A stretch of DNA of 32,884 nt. Source: Halobacterium sp. KA-4 (lineage in GTDB: Archaea > Halobacteriota > Halobacteria > Halobacteriales > Halobacteriaceae). This document shows, piece after piece, positions 21,057 to 30,109 of the stretch (position 1 is its first letter; every line of letters starts with the position of its first letter). Position numbers and translations under genes: made by a program. The stretch covers positions 1 to 32,884 of the forward strand of contig NZ_JAJJZG010000027.1 of the NCBI RefSeq assembly GCF_021028995.1. Reading direction: 5' to 3'. The notes under the pieces are model-generated. The model did not search any database, was not told the origin of the DNA, and worked only from the letters and a program-made list of their open reading frames with translations.

Positions 21057-21080
21057 AACCCACGACTTGAGTCGTGGGTT
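21057..21080. repeat. Perfect 11-bp hairpin, IS200/IS605-end type
   Basis: AACCCACGACT (21057-21067) and AGTCGTGGGTT (21070-21080) are exact inverted arms with a 2-nt loop, preceded by GCGGA and followed by CCTGACATGAAG. Hairpins of this 'CCCACGACT...AGTCGTGGG' form mark the ends of haloarchaeal IS200/IS605 elements. It sits in the gap 20989-21197, between a small membrane gene and a zinc-finger mini-gene, with no transposase around it. A terminator is the alternative. Confidence 0.65.
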
Positions 21081-21197
21081 CCTGACATGAAGTATTCGGT
21101 GAATGCCATACTTAAATTTCGGCGGATAGATATTTGTTCCCCTAATCCTTTCGACGTCGTCAGAAAGTCTATGGAAGAGGAAGCGGCTGCTACATGT

Positions 21198-21344
21198 ATG
21201 CCGGAGTGCCAGAACTGTGGCAGCCACGTCACGGATGTCTACGTGCGCGGATTTACGCCGGACACAGTCGAAGACCCTCGCGTGTGCCCGAACTGCGAGG
21301 ACATGACTCGGGACCGGAACGGCGTCCGCGAGACACGGACGTAA
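21198..21344 (+). CDS. DUF7563-like zinc-finger mini-protein
   Basis: ATG 21198 gives 48 aa: MPECQNCGSHVTDVYVRGFT followed by a CPNCED knuckle. Two CxxC pairs form a zinc ribbon. A longer in-frame opening begins at 20916 but overlaps the preceding gene and lacks any family resemblance. Mini-proteins of this exact layout (MPECQNCGSxV...PRVCPxCED) are widespread in haloarchaea; function is unknown, possibly DNA or protein binding. Confidence 0.85.
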   Translation: MPECQNCGSHVTDVYVRGFTPDTVEDPRVCPNCEDMTRDRNGVRETRT

Positions 21345-21518
21345 CGCAAACTATCCTGGGTCGGGGACCTCTCGATCGCCTTTTGATCTACAACGATGAG
21401 GGGGACGTAGGGTTGAACAATAAACAACGAGCGTTTTGCATCTACAGTAAGTAATTGATAATACTACCCCTTACGCGTATGGAATCGCGTTCTGATATCG
21501 GGGCCGAGTGTTCCACAT

Positions 21519-24389
21519 ATGAACCCAAAATCACGGAGTATTCTCGATACGTCTGTGATCGTCGCTGTTGGCGACACAGAGTGGCTAACGGCCTACGTTG
21601 ATGCGCTCCAAGAACAGTCTGACGCGACTGTTCATCACGTTTCGCCAGCAACAGCCCACGAGATGCTGCAACAGAGGGCAATCAATTGCGTCGTGGCTGA
21701 CTACCGCCTGCCCGAAACAACGGGGATTGACTTCATTCGCAGCATCCGGGAGACAACCGCCACACTCCCGATTATTCTGGGGACGGCCGAAGGCAGCGAA
21801 ACAATCGCTAGTACAGCGATTGAAGCGGGCGTTACCGACTACATCGCTGTCACTGACTCACTAGACGAGACTGTAACCGATGCCGTGCAGCGAACCGAGC
21901 AGGCGCTCCGGGACGCCCAACGGGCGAAGACACAGCGCGAACGGGCACGACAGTTCGACGCGACATTTCACGACACTCGATCCGCAACGTGGGTGCTTGA
22001 CCCTGCTGGCGCGCTCACGCGCGTCAACCAAACCGCTCGCGATATGATCGATGTGGACGCCGACGACGTCGTTGGCGATCCCTTCTGGACGCTGCCATGG
22101 TGGCTTGACGAGGGCCAAACGAGCGCTGACATTCGTCGCCTTGTTGAGTCAGCAAAACGCGGTGAGTTCGGGCACGCTGTCATCACTCAGAATGGTGTGA
22201 CTGGTGAGCAAGTGTTGGAACTCTCCGTCCAGCCGGTTACTGATGAACGCGGCGACCTCGTCTCAATCATCGTCGATAGCGTCGATATCACTGAGCGTGT
22301 GGACCTCGAACGGGAACTCCGCCAATCCGAGCAACTCCACCGCGTCACGCTCAACAACATGACTGACACCGTCCTCATGACCGACGAGGACGGCGAGTAC
22401 ACGTATGTCTGCCCGAACGTCCATTTCATCTTCGGGTACACCGCCGAGGAAATCCGAGACCTGGGAACGATTGAGGACTTGCTCGGCGACGACCTGTTTG
22501 ACCGCGAGGATCTCGCTGACGACGGCGTCTTGAAGAACATCGAAACGACGGCCACGGACAAAGCCGGTCGCGAACACACGCTGCTGGTGAACGTTCGCGA
22601 AGTCTCCATTCAGGACGGCACGCTGCTGTACAGTTGTCGTGACATCACGAAGCGCAAGCAGCGCGAGCGTGCACTCGCAACCCTTCAGGAGACCGCGCGG
22701 GACTTCCTGTATGCCGAAACACACCACGAAATTGCCCACCACGTTGTCGACGATACTCCCGACGTTCTCGACCTCGATGCGAGTGCCGTCTACCTCTTCG
22801 ACGCGGATGACAATCACCTCCAGCCGACTGCGTACTCCCAGTCGATGCGGGACGCCCACGGCCCCCTCCCAGATGTGCATGCGGACGGCCGCGATCTCAC
22901 TACTCACAGTTTCGTCGAGAACGAACCCCGGTTTTTCGATGATGTCCACGATGCCGACCGCCTCGCCAATCCTGCGACTGATCTCCGGAGTGTCGCGTAC
23001 ATTCCGCTCGGGAGCCACGGCGTGTTCGTCGCTGGATCGACCGATGTCTGTGCCTTCGACGATGTGACGCGGGAACTTGCGGACCTTCTGGCGGCGACAG
23101 CGGAGGCAGCACTGGACCGCGTCGACCGTGAGTCCCAGCTTCGCGAGCAGGACCGTGAACTCCAGCGACAGAACGACCAACTTACGACACTCAACCAAAT
23201 TAACGAGACGATTCGCGAGATTGACCAGGCGCTGGTGCAGTCGGAGACCCGCGAGGAAATCGACCACACGGTCTGTGAACGCCTCACTGCGGATGGCCGC
23301 TTCCAGTTCGCCTGGATCGGCACCCACGATAGCACGAACGACGCCGTAACTCCCCAAGCGTGGGCTGGAACTGATCAGGGCTATCTCGATACGCAGTCGT
23401 TTCCGGTTGCCGCTGAGGCTGTTGAACCGGCGGGTCGGACTGCGGCGACTGGTGAGGTGACGCATGTTTCGAACGTCGCGGCTGATCTCCGGGCGGCTTC
23501 GTGGCGCAAGGACGCGATTGCACGCGACCTACTGTCCGTGCTGAGTATTCCGCTCGTGTACAACGACCTCTCGTATGGCGTTCTGACAGTGTACGCGGAG
23601 ACGCCGGACGCCTTCGATGAAACGATTCAGACAGTGCTGGCGGAGCTCGGTGAGACGATTGCCTCCGCGATTAGCGCCAGTGAGCGCAAGCGCGCGTTGC
23701 TCACCACGTCGATGACTCGCGTCGAGTACACGGTTGCTGATCCGTCGTTTGTGCTCGCGCAATTGGTGCAGGCTGCCGACTGCACGATTACCTATGAGGG
23801 CGGTGTCCAGCAGACTGCCAATGGGAACTACGTGTTCGTCACGGTCGAGGACGCGCCGCTTGACGCAGTCGTCGACGTGGCGGCTGACCTCCGCGTGATC
23901 GAGGACGTCCAGCGGATTCGTGGTGGTGAGACTGGAGGCGTGTTGCGGCTCCGGTTGGCCGAGCCGTTCCTTGCGACGGAACTGGCCGACCACGGTGCTG
24001 TCCTGCAGAGCGCGACGGCCTCGCAGGCGGGAACAGCATTCGTTATTGACGTTCCTGGGAGTGTTGAGGCCAGAAACGTCACGAAGTTCGTCACTCAGCG
24101 CTTCGAGGACGTTGAGCTCACGTCGAAGCAGACGCGCGAACAGGCGTCCGAACACGGGTTTTACGCGTCAGTGCTGGATAGCCTGACTGACAGGCAACTG
24201 GAGGTCTTGGAGACGGCGTACTACAGTGGGTTCTTCGAGTCGCCGCGGACGGTGACTGGTGAAGCCGTTGCGGAGTCACTGGACATCTCCCCACAGGCGT
24301 TCTACCAGCATATCCGAACGGTGCAGCGGAAACTCTTCGCGGCGCTGATCGACGACCACGCCCCGGTGGTCACTCGACACGCGGACTGA
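21519..24389 (+). CDS. Bacterio-opsin-activator-type PAS/GAF regulator with HTH_10 domain
   Basis: This 956-aa cytoplasmic regulator is multidomain. A receiver-like domain spans about 10-135, with the putative phosphoacceptor at D61 (VADYRLPETTG). It is followed by two PAS domains (about 150-275, with FWTLPWWLDEGQTSADI, and 280-395, with TDTVLMTDEDGEYTYV), two GAF domains (about 400-550 and 580-730), a Bat-type beta domain (about 735-890) and a C-terminal HTH_10 (LTDRQLEVLETAYYSGFF, then ISPQAFYQHIRTVQRKL). Such proteins sense light, oxygen or redox signals and activate transcription. The receiver lacks the usual second acidic residue and Lys (DYIAV in place of DYI.K), so phosphorylation may not be its input. 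Starts at ATG 21519. Confidence 0.92.
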   Translation: MNPKSRSILDTSVIVAVGDTEWLTAYVDALQEQSDATVHHVSPATAHEMLQQRAINCVVADYRLPETTGIDFIRSIRETTATLPIILGTAEGSETIASTAIEAGVTDYIAVTDSLDETVTDAVQRTEQALRDAQRAKTQRERARQFDATFHDTRSATWVLDPAGALTRVNQTARDMIDVDADDVVGDPFWTLPWWLDEGQTSADIRRLVESAKRGEFGHAVITQNGVTGEQVLELSVQPVTDERGDLVSIIVDSVDITERVDLERELRQSEQLHRVTLNNMTDTVLMTDEDGEYTYVCPNVHFIFGYTAEEIRDLGTIEDLLGDDLFDREDLADDGVLKNIETTATDKAGREHTLLVNVREVSIQDGTLLYSCRDITKRKQRERALATLQETARDFLYAETHHEIAHHVVDDTPDVLDLDASAVYLFDADDNHLQPTAYSQSMRDAHGPLPDVHADGRDLTTHSFVENEPRFFDDVHDADRLANPATDLRSVAYIPLGSHGVFVAGSTDVCAFDDVTRELADLLAATAEAALDRVDRESQLREQDRELQRQNDQLTTLNQINETIREIDQALVQSETREEIDHTVCERLTADGRFQFAWIGTHDSTNDAVTPQAWAGTDQGYLDTQSFPVAAEAVEPAGRTAATGEVTHVSNVAADLRAASWRKDAIARDLLSVLSIPLVYNDLSYGVLTVYAETPDAFDETIQTVLAELGETIASAISASERKRALLTTSMTRVEYTVADPSFVLAQLVQAADCTITYEGGVQQTANGNYVFVTVEDAPLDAVVDVAADLRVIEDVQRIRGGETGGVLRLRLAEPFLATELADHGAVLQSATASQAGTAFVIDVPGSVEARNVTKFVTQRFEDVELTSKQTREQASEHGFYASVLDSLTDRQLEVLETAYYSGFFESPRTVTGEAVAESLDISPQAFYQHIRTVQRKLFAALIDDHAPVVTRHAD

Positions 24390-24470
24390 TCACTCTCGAA
24401 GCGGACGCTAGCAGTGTAATCGCGCGATAGGGCTCCCTCCGCGCCCCGATTTCGCAAATGGTTGAATAGT

Positions 24471-24495
24471 AAACCACGCTGGCTGGCGTGGGGTT
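24471..24495. repeat. Hairpin downstream of the Bat-type gene
   Basis: CCACGC (24474-24479) pairs with GCGTGG (24486-24491) around TGGCTG, flanked by AA and GGTT that extend the stem with a bulge. It lies about 85 nt after the stop. It resembles the IS200/IS605 hairpin at 21057 (CCCACGAC...GTCGTGGG) and could be a remnant right end or simply a transcript-end structure. A TATA element for the next operon (CTTATACAC, about 24521) follows. Confidence 0.4.
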
Positions 24496-24583
24496 CGGTG
24501 CTCAACTATCGAATATTCCCTTATACACTTAGTATCCGTATGTAGAGCATCCCGCACAGCACTGTCGGGACACTCACTTACCC

Positions 24584-24727
24584 ATGAGGGACGTCAACCA
24601 GAATTCAGCCGAGGAATCACCGTACGAATGCTTCGAGTGCGGGAACGTCGTGCTTGCTGAGGATAACCCTGGGCAGTGCCCCGACTGCGCGGGGGATATG
24701 CGGAACCGACGCACACCCATCGAATAA
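24584..24727 (+). CDS. Rubrerythrin-like zinc-ribbon mini-protein (DUF7129 type)
   Basis: The 47-aa product starts at ATG 24584 and has two CxxC knuckles ([13 protein letters not shown] and [13 protein letters not shown]), the rubredoxin-like ribbon of rubrerythrins without the di-iron domain. Haloarchaeal DUF7129 proteins match this form. Its TAA shares the base pair overlap TAATG with the start of the glutamate dehydrogenase gene, so both are co-translated. A role in regulating or protecting the enzyme is possible but unproven. Confidence 0.85.
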   Translation: MRDVNQNSAEESPYECFECGNVVLAEDNPGQCPDCAGDMRNRRTPIE

Positions 24728-26025
24728 TGGCCTCAACACCAACCCAGCACGACGACAACGAGACGGCCGAAGAGCCAAGTGAACCGGAATCGGCGCTGCA
24801 GACCGCACGTCGACAACTCCAGCACGCCGCCGACCACCTCGATATCGATCCGAGCATTGTCGAGCGACTCAAGCACCCCAAGAAAGTCCAGGAAGTCACC
24901 GTTCCAATCGAGCGCGAGAACGGCGATGTGGAGGTCTATACCGGCTATCGTGCGCAACACGACAGCGTCCGCGGCCCGTTCAAGGGTGGCCTCCGTTATC
25001 ACCCCGAGGTCACCCGCGAGGAATGCGTCGGCCTCGGCATGTGGATGACGTGGAAATGCGCCGTGATGGACATCCCCTTCGGCGGCGCGAAAGGCGGCAT
25101 CGCCGTCAACCCCAAAGACCTCAGCGAGGACGAGAAAGAACAGCTGACACGGCGATTCACCGACGAAATCCGCTCGGTTATCGGGCCAACCACGGACATC
25201 CCCGCACCCGACATGGGGACAGACCCGCAAACAATGGCGTGGTTGATGGACGCCTACTCCATGCAGGAAGGCGAAACAATCCCCGGCGTCGTCACCGGCA
25301 AACCGCCGATCGTTGGCGGGAGCAAAGGCCGTGATGCAGCACCCGGCCGCAGCGTCGCAATCATCACCCGCGAAGCAATCGACTATTACGACAAAGACAT
25401 CAAAGAAACCTCGATTGCCGTCCAGGGCTTCGGGAGCGTCGGGTCGAACGCCGCGAAACTACTCGACAGCTGGGGTGCAAACGTCGTCGCCGTCAGTGAC
25501 GTCAACGGCGGCATCTACGACGCAAACGGCCTCGATACACACTCGATTCCCTCGCATCACGAGGAGCCAGAAGCCGTGATGACTCACGAGGCACCAGAAA
25601 CGGTGACCAACGACGAGTTACTCGAACTGGACGTCGATGTGGTGATTCCAGCGGCAATCGGGAACGTCCTAACGGAAGCCAACGCCGACGATGTTGCTGC
25701 CGACATCATCATCGAGGGCGCTAATGGACCGACGACGACCGCCGCGAGCGCGATCTTCGCCGACCGAGACATCCCGGTCATTCCAGATATTCTGGCTAAC
25801 GCTGGCGGTGTGACGGTGAGTTACTTCGAGTGGCTCCAAGACATCAATCGCCGCGCGTGGTCGCTCGAACGCGTCAACGATGAACTGGAAACAGAGATGC
25901 TGGCAGCCTGGCAGGATGTCCAAACAGAATTCGAGACACGCGACGTCACGTGGCGCGACGCAGCGTATATCGTCGCGCTCTCACGGATTGCCGAAGCCCA
26001 CGAAACGCGCGGCCTTTGGCCCTAA
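24727..26025 (+). CDS. gdh: Glutamate dehydrogenase (Glu/Leu/Phe/Val family)
   Basis: ATG 24727 gives 432 aa ([20 protein letters not shown]), overlapping the previous stop. The N-terminal catalytic domain has [16 protein letters not shown] and the active-site Lys in [10 protein letters not shown] (K122); the nucleotide-binding domain has [15 protein letters not shown] (about 232-246). The C-terminus contains [20 protein letters not shown], with the conserved 'NAGGV..SYFEW'. Glutamate dehydrogenases interconvert glutamate and 2-oxoglutarate plus ammonia with NAD(P)H. The length fits the archaeal hexameric type. Very similar proteins exist as multiple paralogues in haloarchaea. The transcript probably starts at the TATA near 24521 and includes the mini-protein. 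Confidence 0.95.
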   Translation: MASTPTQHDDNETAEEPSEPESALQTARRQLQHAADHLDIDPSIVERLKHPKKVQEVTVPIERENGDVEVYTGYRAQHDSVRGPFKGGLRYHPEVTREECVGLGMWMTWKCAVMDIPFGGAKGGIAVNPKDLSEDEKEQLTRRFTDEIRSVIGPTTDIPAPDMGTDPQTMAWLMDAYSMQEGETIPGVVTGKPPIVGGSKGRDAAPGRSVAIITREAIDYYDKDIKETSIAVQGFGSVGSNAAKLLDSWGANVVAVSDVNGGIYDANGLDTHSIPSHHEEPEAVMTHEAPETVTNDELLELDVDVVIPAAIGNVLTEANADDVAADIIIEGANGPTTTAASAIFADRDIPVIPDILANAGGVTVSYFEWLQDINRRAWSLERVNDELETEMLAAWQDVQTEFETRDVTWRDAAYIVALSRIAEAHETRGLWP

Positions 26026-26042
26026 CTCGCCTGAGTATTCAA

Positions 26043-26708
26043 TTATTCACGGAGCAGTTCTAATCGTTGTACGGTCGGGAGATGCCAATCGTACGTGACC
26101 GCGACTAACCGCATTCCGACAGTCACGACTGCACACGCGCCGGCAGCCGTACTGCCACTCGCGCCGACCACGCCGGTCAACCAATATGCCGCGCCACCCA
26201 GAACGGCGCAACTCGCGTAGAAGTCTTCGAAGAGGATGAACGGCGCTCTATCAAGCAGTATATCAGCGAATGCTCCGCCGCCGACAGCGTTGATCATTGC
26301 AATTGCAACGACACCAAACGCCGAGACACCTGCATCAGTCGCGACGATAGCACCCGTCGTCGCGAAGGCAGCGAGGCCGATCGCGTCTGCGACGAGCGTA
26401 ACTGGATGAGTGTCCGGTGACTCTAAGACGACGCTCAGAACCATTGCTAACCCGACGCCGAGGAGCCCCAGTACGATTTCGATTGGAGACTGAAGAACTA
26501 ACGGCACTCGTGTGACGAGCAAGTCACGGGTTGCACCACCGACAAACGCCATCGATAACCCCACGATAGCAATCCCGAACACGTCGAACTCCTCGCGAAT
26601 CGCCTTCGAAGATCCGACGAGGGCGAACGCCACCAGCCCGATTGTGTTCATCACCGCGAACGGATCGCCGAAGAGAATTGAAATAATGCCCTGGCTCACT
26701 GCGCCCAC
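26043..26708 (-). CDS. TRIC-type (UPF0126) membrane channel protein
   Basis: The 221-aa protein has seven hydrophobic helices and two internal repeats typical of UPF0126/TRIC: FAVMNTIGLVAFALVGSSKA, FVGGATRDLLVTRVPLVLQ, and later ADAIGLAAFATTGAIVATDA, AVGGGAFADILLDRAPFILF. The GGxxRD(LL)/GGGxxxD motifs lie at the cation-conducting centre. TRIC channels pass K+ and similar cations in trimers. It converges with gdh with a 17-bp gap. Starts at ATG 26708; there is no clear operator upstream. Confidence 0.92.
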   Translation of the reverse strand: MGAVSQGIISILFGDPFAVMNTIGLVAFALVGSSKAIREEFDVFGIAIVGLSMAFVGGATRDLLVTRVPLVLQSPIEIVLGLLGVGLAMVLSVVLESPDTHPVTLVADAIGLAAFATTGAIVATDAGVSAFGVVAIAMINAVGGGAFADILLDRAPFILFEDFYASCAVLGGAAYWLTGVVGASGSTAAGACAVVTVGMRLVAVTYDWHLPTVQRLELLRE

Positions 26709-26899
26709 CTATGATAGTGAGTATGTTGAGTGCGACGTATCAATACACTCCCTGTGGCGAACCTTGCTCAGATACCTCGTCCTCGGTCAGATCACCGTAG
26801 CTGACGATGTGAAGGCACCAAGAGGACGTGGAGGCGCTGGGCTTGCTGCGCCTGTTGGGAACCGCAACACCTACTCGGTCGCTAGTCCTTATCTTCTAT

Positions 26900-27967
26900 A
26901 TGGACCGGCGTCGGTTTCTGAAAACTGCGGGTGGGCTGGTTGGCGTGGCCGGCGTCTCCGGGTGTCTCCGGCGACTCGGGTTCGAGACGCAGTCCGCGTG
27001 GCGCGACCCCCCGCTCGTCGAAGACCGACCGGATGGTGTCTATCACCCTGCGATTGTTGAGGGGATGGGCATGTACGAAACGACGACCATCGATGGTATC
27101 GGGGTCGCGTTGATGCACTCGTTTCCTCATCGGTTCTGGAGGGTGACCGGGACGAACAAAACAAAAGTCGTTGTCTCATCGGACGACTCGCTGCATTTGA
27201 TGGCGAGCGCCTGGGATGCCGAATCCGGGACAGTGCTCCCGACCGCGGTGTCAGTTGATGTTCGAAACGAGGAGGGTCGCGTCTCTACGACGAACCTGTG
27301 GTCGATGCTATCCCCAAATATGGGGTTCCACTACGGGGATAACGTGGCACTGTCGGGGAGCGGTGAGTATGAGGCGACAGTTCGAATTGCGCCCGTTCAG
27401 GCAGCACGGACCAGACCGTTCAAGGGTCGATTTACGGAGATGCGGACTGCGCAGTTCCAGTTCACCTTCGAGCCGGCGGAAACGTACGACCTCCCGATTC
27501 GCCGGCTCAGTAAGAAGGCAGGCACCCGCGGGACAGTAGACTTGATGCAGATGGACGGCGTGCCAGCTCCAGTCGCGCCACCGAAAGAACAGCTCCCCGG
27601 ACGGCTACTTGGGGAAGCCTCAGCTGACGACGCCTTGTTCTACGTAACTCTCGTTACTGACGAGCAGCGATTTTCGGGGACGGATAGCCCATATCTTGTT
27701 GTCTCTCCGCGTACGCCATATAATCGAGTTCTCCTGCCGGGGATGTCGCTCTCGATGGCTGTCGAACGCGACGGGCAGACTGTCATGGGAACCGGACTTG
27801 ATGGTACACTTGATCCTGACCTCGGGTACTACTACGGGACAACTGTGGATCGCGTTGAGCGCGGTGATACAGTCACGATCAAAATTGAGACCCCGCCGCA
27901 ACTGTCTCGCCACGATGGCTACGAAACCGCATTCATGGACATGTCTGCGGTCCACTTCTCTGTCTGA
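26900..27967 (+). CDS. P19-like metal-binding Tat lipoprotein (two domains)
   Basis: ATG 26900 (MDRRRFLKTAGG) gives 355 aa. The Tat signal (RRRFLK) precedes lipobox VSGC (Cys 22). The mature part holds P19-like domain 1 with EGMGMYE (about 54-60), ALMHSFPHRFW (about 70-80) and GFHYGDNVALSGSGEYEATV (142-161); the Met and His residues are where P19 iron/copper proteins bind metal. A second, weaker copy has GYYYGTTVDRV near 320 and ends near the C-terminus (ETAFMDMSAVHFS). TATA-like CCTTATCT lies upstream. Anchored to the outer membrane face, it may bind metal for the polytopic protein encoded convergently at 27984. Confidence 0.78.
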   Translation: MDRRRFLKTAGGLVGVAGVSGCLRRLGFETQSAWRDPPLVEDRPDGVYHPAIVEGMGMYETTTIDGIGVALMHSFPHRFWRVTGTNKTKVVVSSDDSLHLMASAWDAESGTVLPTAVSVDVRNEEGRVSTTNLWSMLSPNMGFHYGDNVALSGSGEYEATVRIAPVQAARTRPFKGRFTEMRTAQFQFTFEPAETYDLPIRRLSKKAGTRGTVDLMQMDGVPAPVAPPKEQLPGRLLGEASADDALFYVTLVTDEQRFSGTDSPYLVVSPRTPYNRVLLPGMSLSMAVERDGQTVMGTGLDGTLDPDLGYYYGTTVDRVERGDTVTIKIETPPQLSRHDGYETAFMDMSAVHFSV

Positions 27968-27983
27968 AGACTACCAACGGGCC

Positions 27984-29492
27984 CTACCCGAGATACGGGG
28001 GCGTTGCGCCCGGTAATGACAGCAGCCAGAGACTGACGATGGTGTACCCTATCATCACGAGGACGAATGGGTACTGGCTTCGGATGGCGGCGAGCCGGCT
28101 CGGGAAGAGATCGTATGCGGACGCGTGCGCCTCCCAGATCGCGAGCAAGTGGCCTACGAGCACGAACGCGATGCTGAGGGCAGTGAACCAGTTGGGTGGC
28201 GCGAGGACGAGCGGATTCGCAGGTGGTGACAGCGGCGACACCACTGCCATCGTCAGCGCCGGACTCAACGAGACGAGCAGCCCTGCGTAGTGGGCGAGGT
28301 GATAGCCAGCCGCGATCGCCAGAAGCGGAGGAGCCAGCCGTAAGGCGATCGAGCGGCTCGTAACGTAGGTGTCAGTGAACCGGCGAGCAATAGTGCCAGC
28401 ATACCAGTACGCCGCGAGGAAGACGACGTATCCGATAACGAGGAGAGTCGTATAGGCCAGGACAGCGAGCGGCGTGGCTGCCATCACTGCACTTAGCGGC
28501 GACTCAACGACGGTTGTGATGGTCTGTGCGCCGGCTGTCGTCGTGATGAAACCGCTGTACGTGAGCTCCCAGATGAGCGCGATGATGAAGGCGATGTCCG
28601 AGGAATCGGTTACGACATCTGATTGCGCGAGGTCGCTCCCCGGGAGTATAATCTCCACCGACCCGTCACGTAGCTGGATAGGTGCAACGGCACCGTAGAA
28701 TCTGAAGAGGACCGTTATCGGGTCCGCGTGCTCGAACCAGGCGTCGGAGCCGAAGACGACAGCGCCAGCGATGGTGTACAACGAGTATCCGAGAATAGCC
28801 GTTGCGAGCACACGCGGGACAGTGCTAACAGGGAAGATGACCTCGACCCAGACGAGCGTGAGGATACCGGCGATGGCCGGCCACCTGTCGAATGAATCTG
28901 GGTACTCGTAGAAACCGGTTGGGAGAATCGTTGTAATGGCGCGCCAGGGATTTAGAGCGGGCCATGGGTTGCCGACGAGATACGCAACAACGGGGAGGCC
29001 GGCGCGAACGCCGACGAATGTGACGAGGACGGTGAGACTAGCCGATGGCAGCTGTGGCCCGGTGTACCCGAGGAACACCATGAGACAGAGCCCGACCACA
29101 GCCAGCGTCTGGCCAAGGACACCAATCCACCGCCGAACCGCGGGCATTCTTGGAAGGGACACAGACCGGGAATGGAGCGAGTAGATGAACGCGCGATCAG
29201 TGACAAAGCTCGCAAGCAGTGCCGACGCGCCAATTGTCGCCCCGCCCGTCGCTAAGTACAGCCATCGCGGGATAGCGAGCGCCTCACGTGGTTGCTTGGA
29301 GAGGGTCATCCCGTTCGCAGCGGCGACACTATCGGCGAGAACGGTTAAGATCGCTATCCAAGCGAGTACTTGCGCGCCGAAGCGGATGCCGAACGTCGGC
29401 ATCGCGTTCGACTTGGCGTCTTCCCGGGGAGTTGCTTTCGCTGTTGATTCGTCTCCAGAGGTGTTCTCGGCGTTAGATGGCGTAGATGGCAT
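27984..29492 (-). CDS. Large polytopic membrane protein (about 12 helices)
   Basis: ATG 29492 gives 502 aa. The reading frame continues further upstream, but ATG 29492 lies just inside the 3' end of the zinc-finger gene (20-nt overlap) and begins a Ser/Thr/Glu-rich soluble N-terminus. About 12 hydrophobic segments follow. A characteristic cytosolic/loop motif is YLVGNPWPALNPWRAITTIL. I have seen 'NxWxxLNPWRA' in actinobacterial membrane proteins annotated as fenitrothion-hydrolase-like, where the name is not reliable. There is no ATP-binding motif. It is probably a transporter or permease; with the P19-like lipoprotein next door, a metal uptake function is a reasonable hypothesis. Confidence 0.72.
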   Translation of the reverse strand: MPSTPSNAENTSGDESTAKATPREDAKSNAMPTFGIRFGAQVLAWIAILTVLADSVAAANGMTLSKQPREALAIPRWLYLATGGATIGASALLASFVTDRAFIYSLHSRSVSLPRMPAVRRWIGVLGQTLAVVGLCLMVFLGYTGPQLPSASLTVLVTFVGVRAGLPVVAYLVGNPWPALNPWRAITTILPTGFYEYPDSFDRWPAIAGILTLVWVEVIFPVSTVPRVLATAILGYSLYTIAGAVVFGSDAWFEHADPITVLFRFYGAVAPIQLRDGSVEIILPGSDLAQSDVVTDSSDIAFIIALIWELTYSGFITTTAGAQTITTVVESPLSAVMAATPLAVLAYTTLLVIGYVVFLAAYWYAGTIARRFTDTYVTSRSIALRLAPPLLAIAAGYHLAHYAGLLVSLSPALTMAVVSPLSPPANPLVLAPPNWFTALSIAFVLVGHLLAIWEAHASAYDLFPSRLAAIRSQYPFVLVMIGYTIVSLWLLSLPGATPPYLG

Positions 29493-29739
29493 AGAGGAAC
29501 AGGAAGACGAAGTATACTGCGACGATACACGCGAGGGCTCGCAGCCGGAACGAGCCGAGGGCGTCGCGCTCGTTCGCTCGCGCATCGTGGAAGTCGGTTC
29601 GTTCAGCCTCAGTGAGGTCTGGCCAGTGGTTGAGGCCCTTGTGGAGAGTGAGGCGGTCCTCAGTTGGGAACGGCTCATCACAGTACTGGCAGACCGCTGG
29701 GGAGTCGCCTGGTGGAACGGCTGATTGAACAGTGGACAT
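29473..29739 (-). CDS. C2H2-type zinc-finger membrane mini-protein
   Basis: The 88-aa protein starts at ATG 29739. VCQYCDEPFPTEDRLTLHKG followed by LNHW matches a C2H2 finger (CxxC ... HxxxxxH), then an acidic helix (TEAERTDFHDARANERDALG) and one C-terminal transmembrane helix (LACIVAVYFVFLFLYAIYAI). This is the DUF7410-like layout. It overlaps the polytopic gene downstream by 20 nt, so they are co-translated. It is likely a regulatory or assembly subunit of that membrane protein. Confidence 0.82.
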   Translation of the reverse strand: MSTVQSAVPPGDSPAVCQYCDEPFPTEDRLTLHKGLNHWPDLTEAERTDFHDARANERDALGSFRLRALACIVAVYFVFLFLYAIYAI

Positions 29740-29806
29740 ACCCTCGATAGATCACGTTGTGCTACCGTACATCCGCTTGAAATGCTTCTGCTTCTCGCCT
29801 GGCAGC

Positions 29807-29870
29807 CTTGATATCCTCCCCGCTCTGACGGGTTGGGATTTCCGACCGTCGTTGGGAGATTACGAGTCAC
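29807..29870 (-). mobile_element. Orphan IS200/IS605-type right end
   Basis: On the minus strand, CTCCCAACGACG and GAAATCCCAACCCG precede the short hairpin CCCG-TCAGAG-CGGG (29832-29819), then GAGGATATCAAGG. This has the element order of the other scaffolds (CCCAAC, hairpin, GGA-nTCA). No TnpB gene or remnant is adjacent. The gap 29740-29928 holds nothing else recognisable. Confidence 0.55.
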
Positions 29871-29928
29871 CGATCACGGTAGTAACCAGTCTTCGTGGGG
29901 TGAAACAGCCCTCACAACGGTTGAATAG

Positions 29929-30063
29929 TTAGAGGATTGAGTCCGTCCATGTGTGCCCACATTCGCTACAATCGAAGAAGTGGACCGCCTGCTCATCGAC
30001 GACCCCCTTCCCTGTCGATTGTGCTAATGCGAATCCACATTCTGGGCAGTCGGACACGGTCAC
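29929..30063 (-). CDS. Zinc-ribbon mini-protein
   Basis: GTG 30063 (alternative GTG 30057) gives 44 aa: a CPECGFALA knuckle and a CSECGHTWTD knuckle separated by about 25 residues with a VVDEQAVHFFD strand. The second half resembles the TFIIS/RPB9-type ribbon (CxxCGHxWTD). Haloarchaea encode many such 40-60-aa zinc-finger proteins with regulatory roles. The longer frame to 30222 is Arg-rich and lies in insertion-sequence sequence, so it is rejected. Confidence 0.65.
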   Translation of the reverse strand: MTVSDCPECGFALAQSTGKGVVDEQAVHFFDCSECGHTWTDSIL

Positions 30064-30109
30064 AACCTGTCGTTTGGGTAGCGACACGAAAAAGCGGAAT
30101 GGCCGCCTT

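Noticed and set aside
20916-21197. Upstream extension of the zinc-finger mini-protein
   Set aside because: It overlaps the preceding membrane protein gene and runs through an insertion-sequence-type hairpin. The family N-terminus begins at MPECQNCG (21198).
22263-23465. 400-aa open frame on the minus strand inside the Bat-type gene
   Set aside because: Antisense to a clearly conserved PAS/GAF-coding region; long shadow frames are expected in GC-rich DNA. Its Arg/Ser-rich translation lacks any domain.
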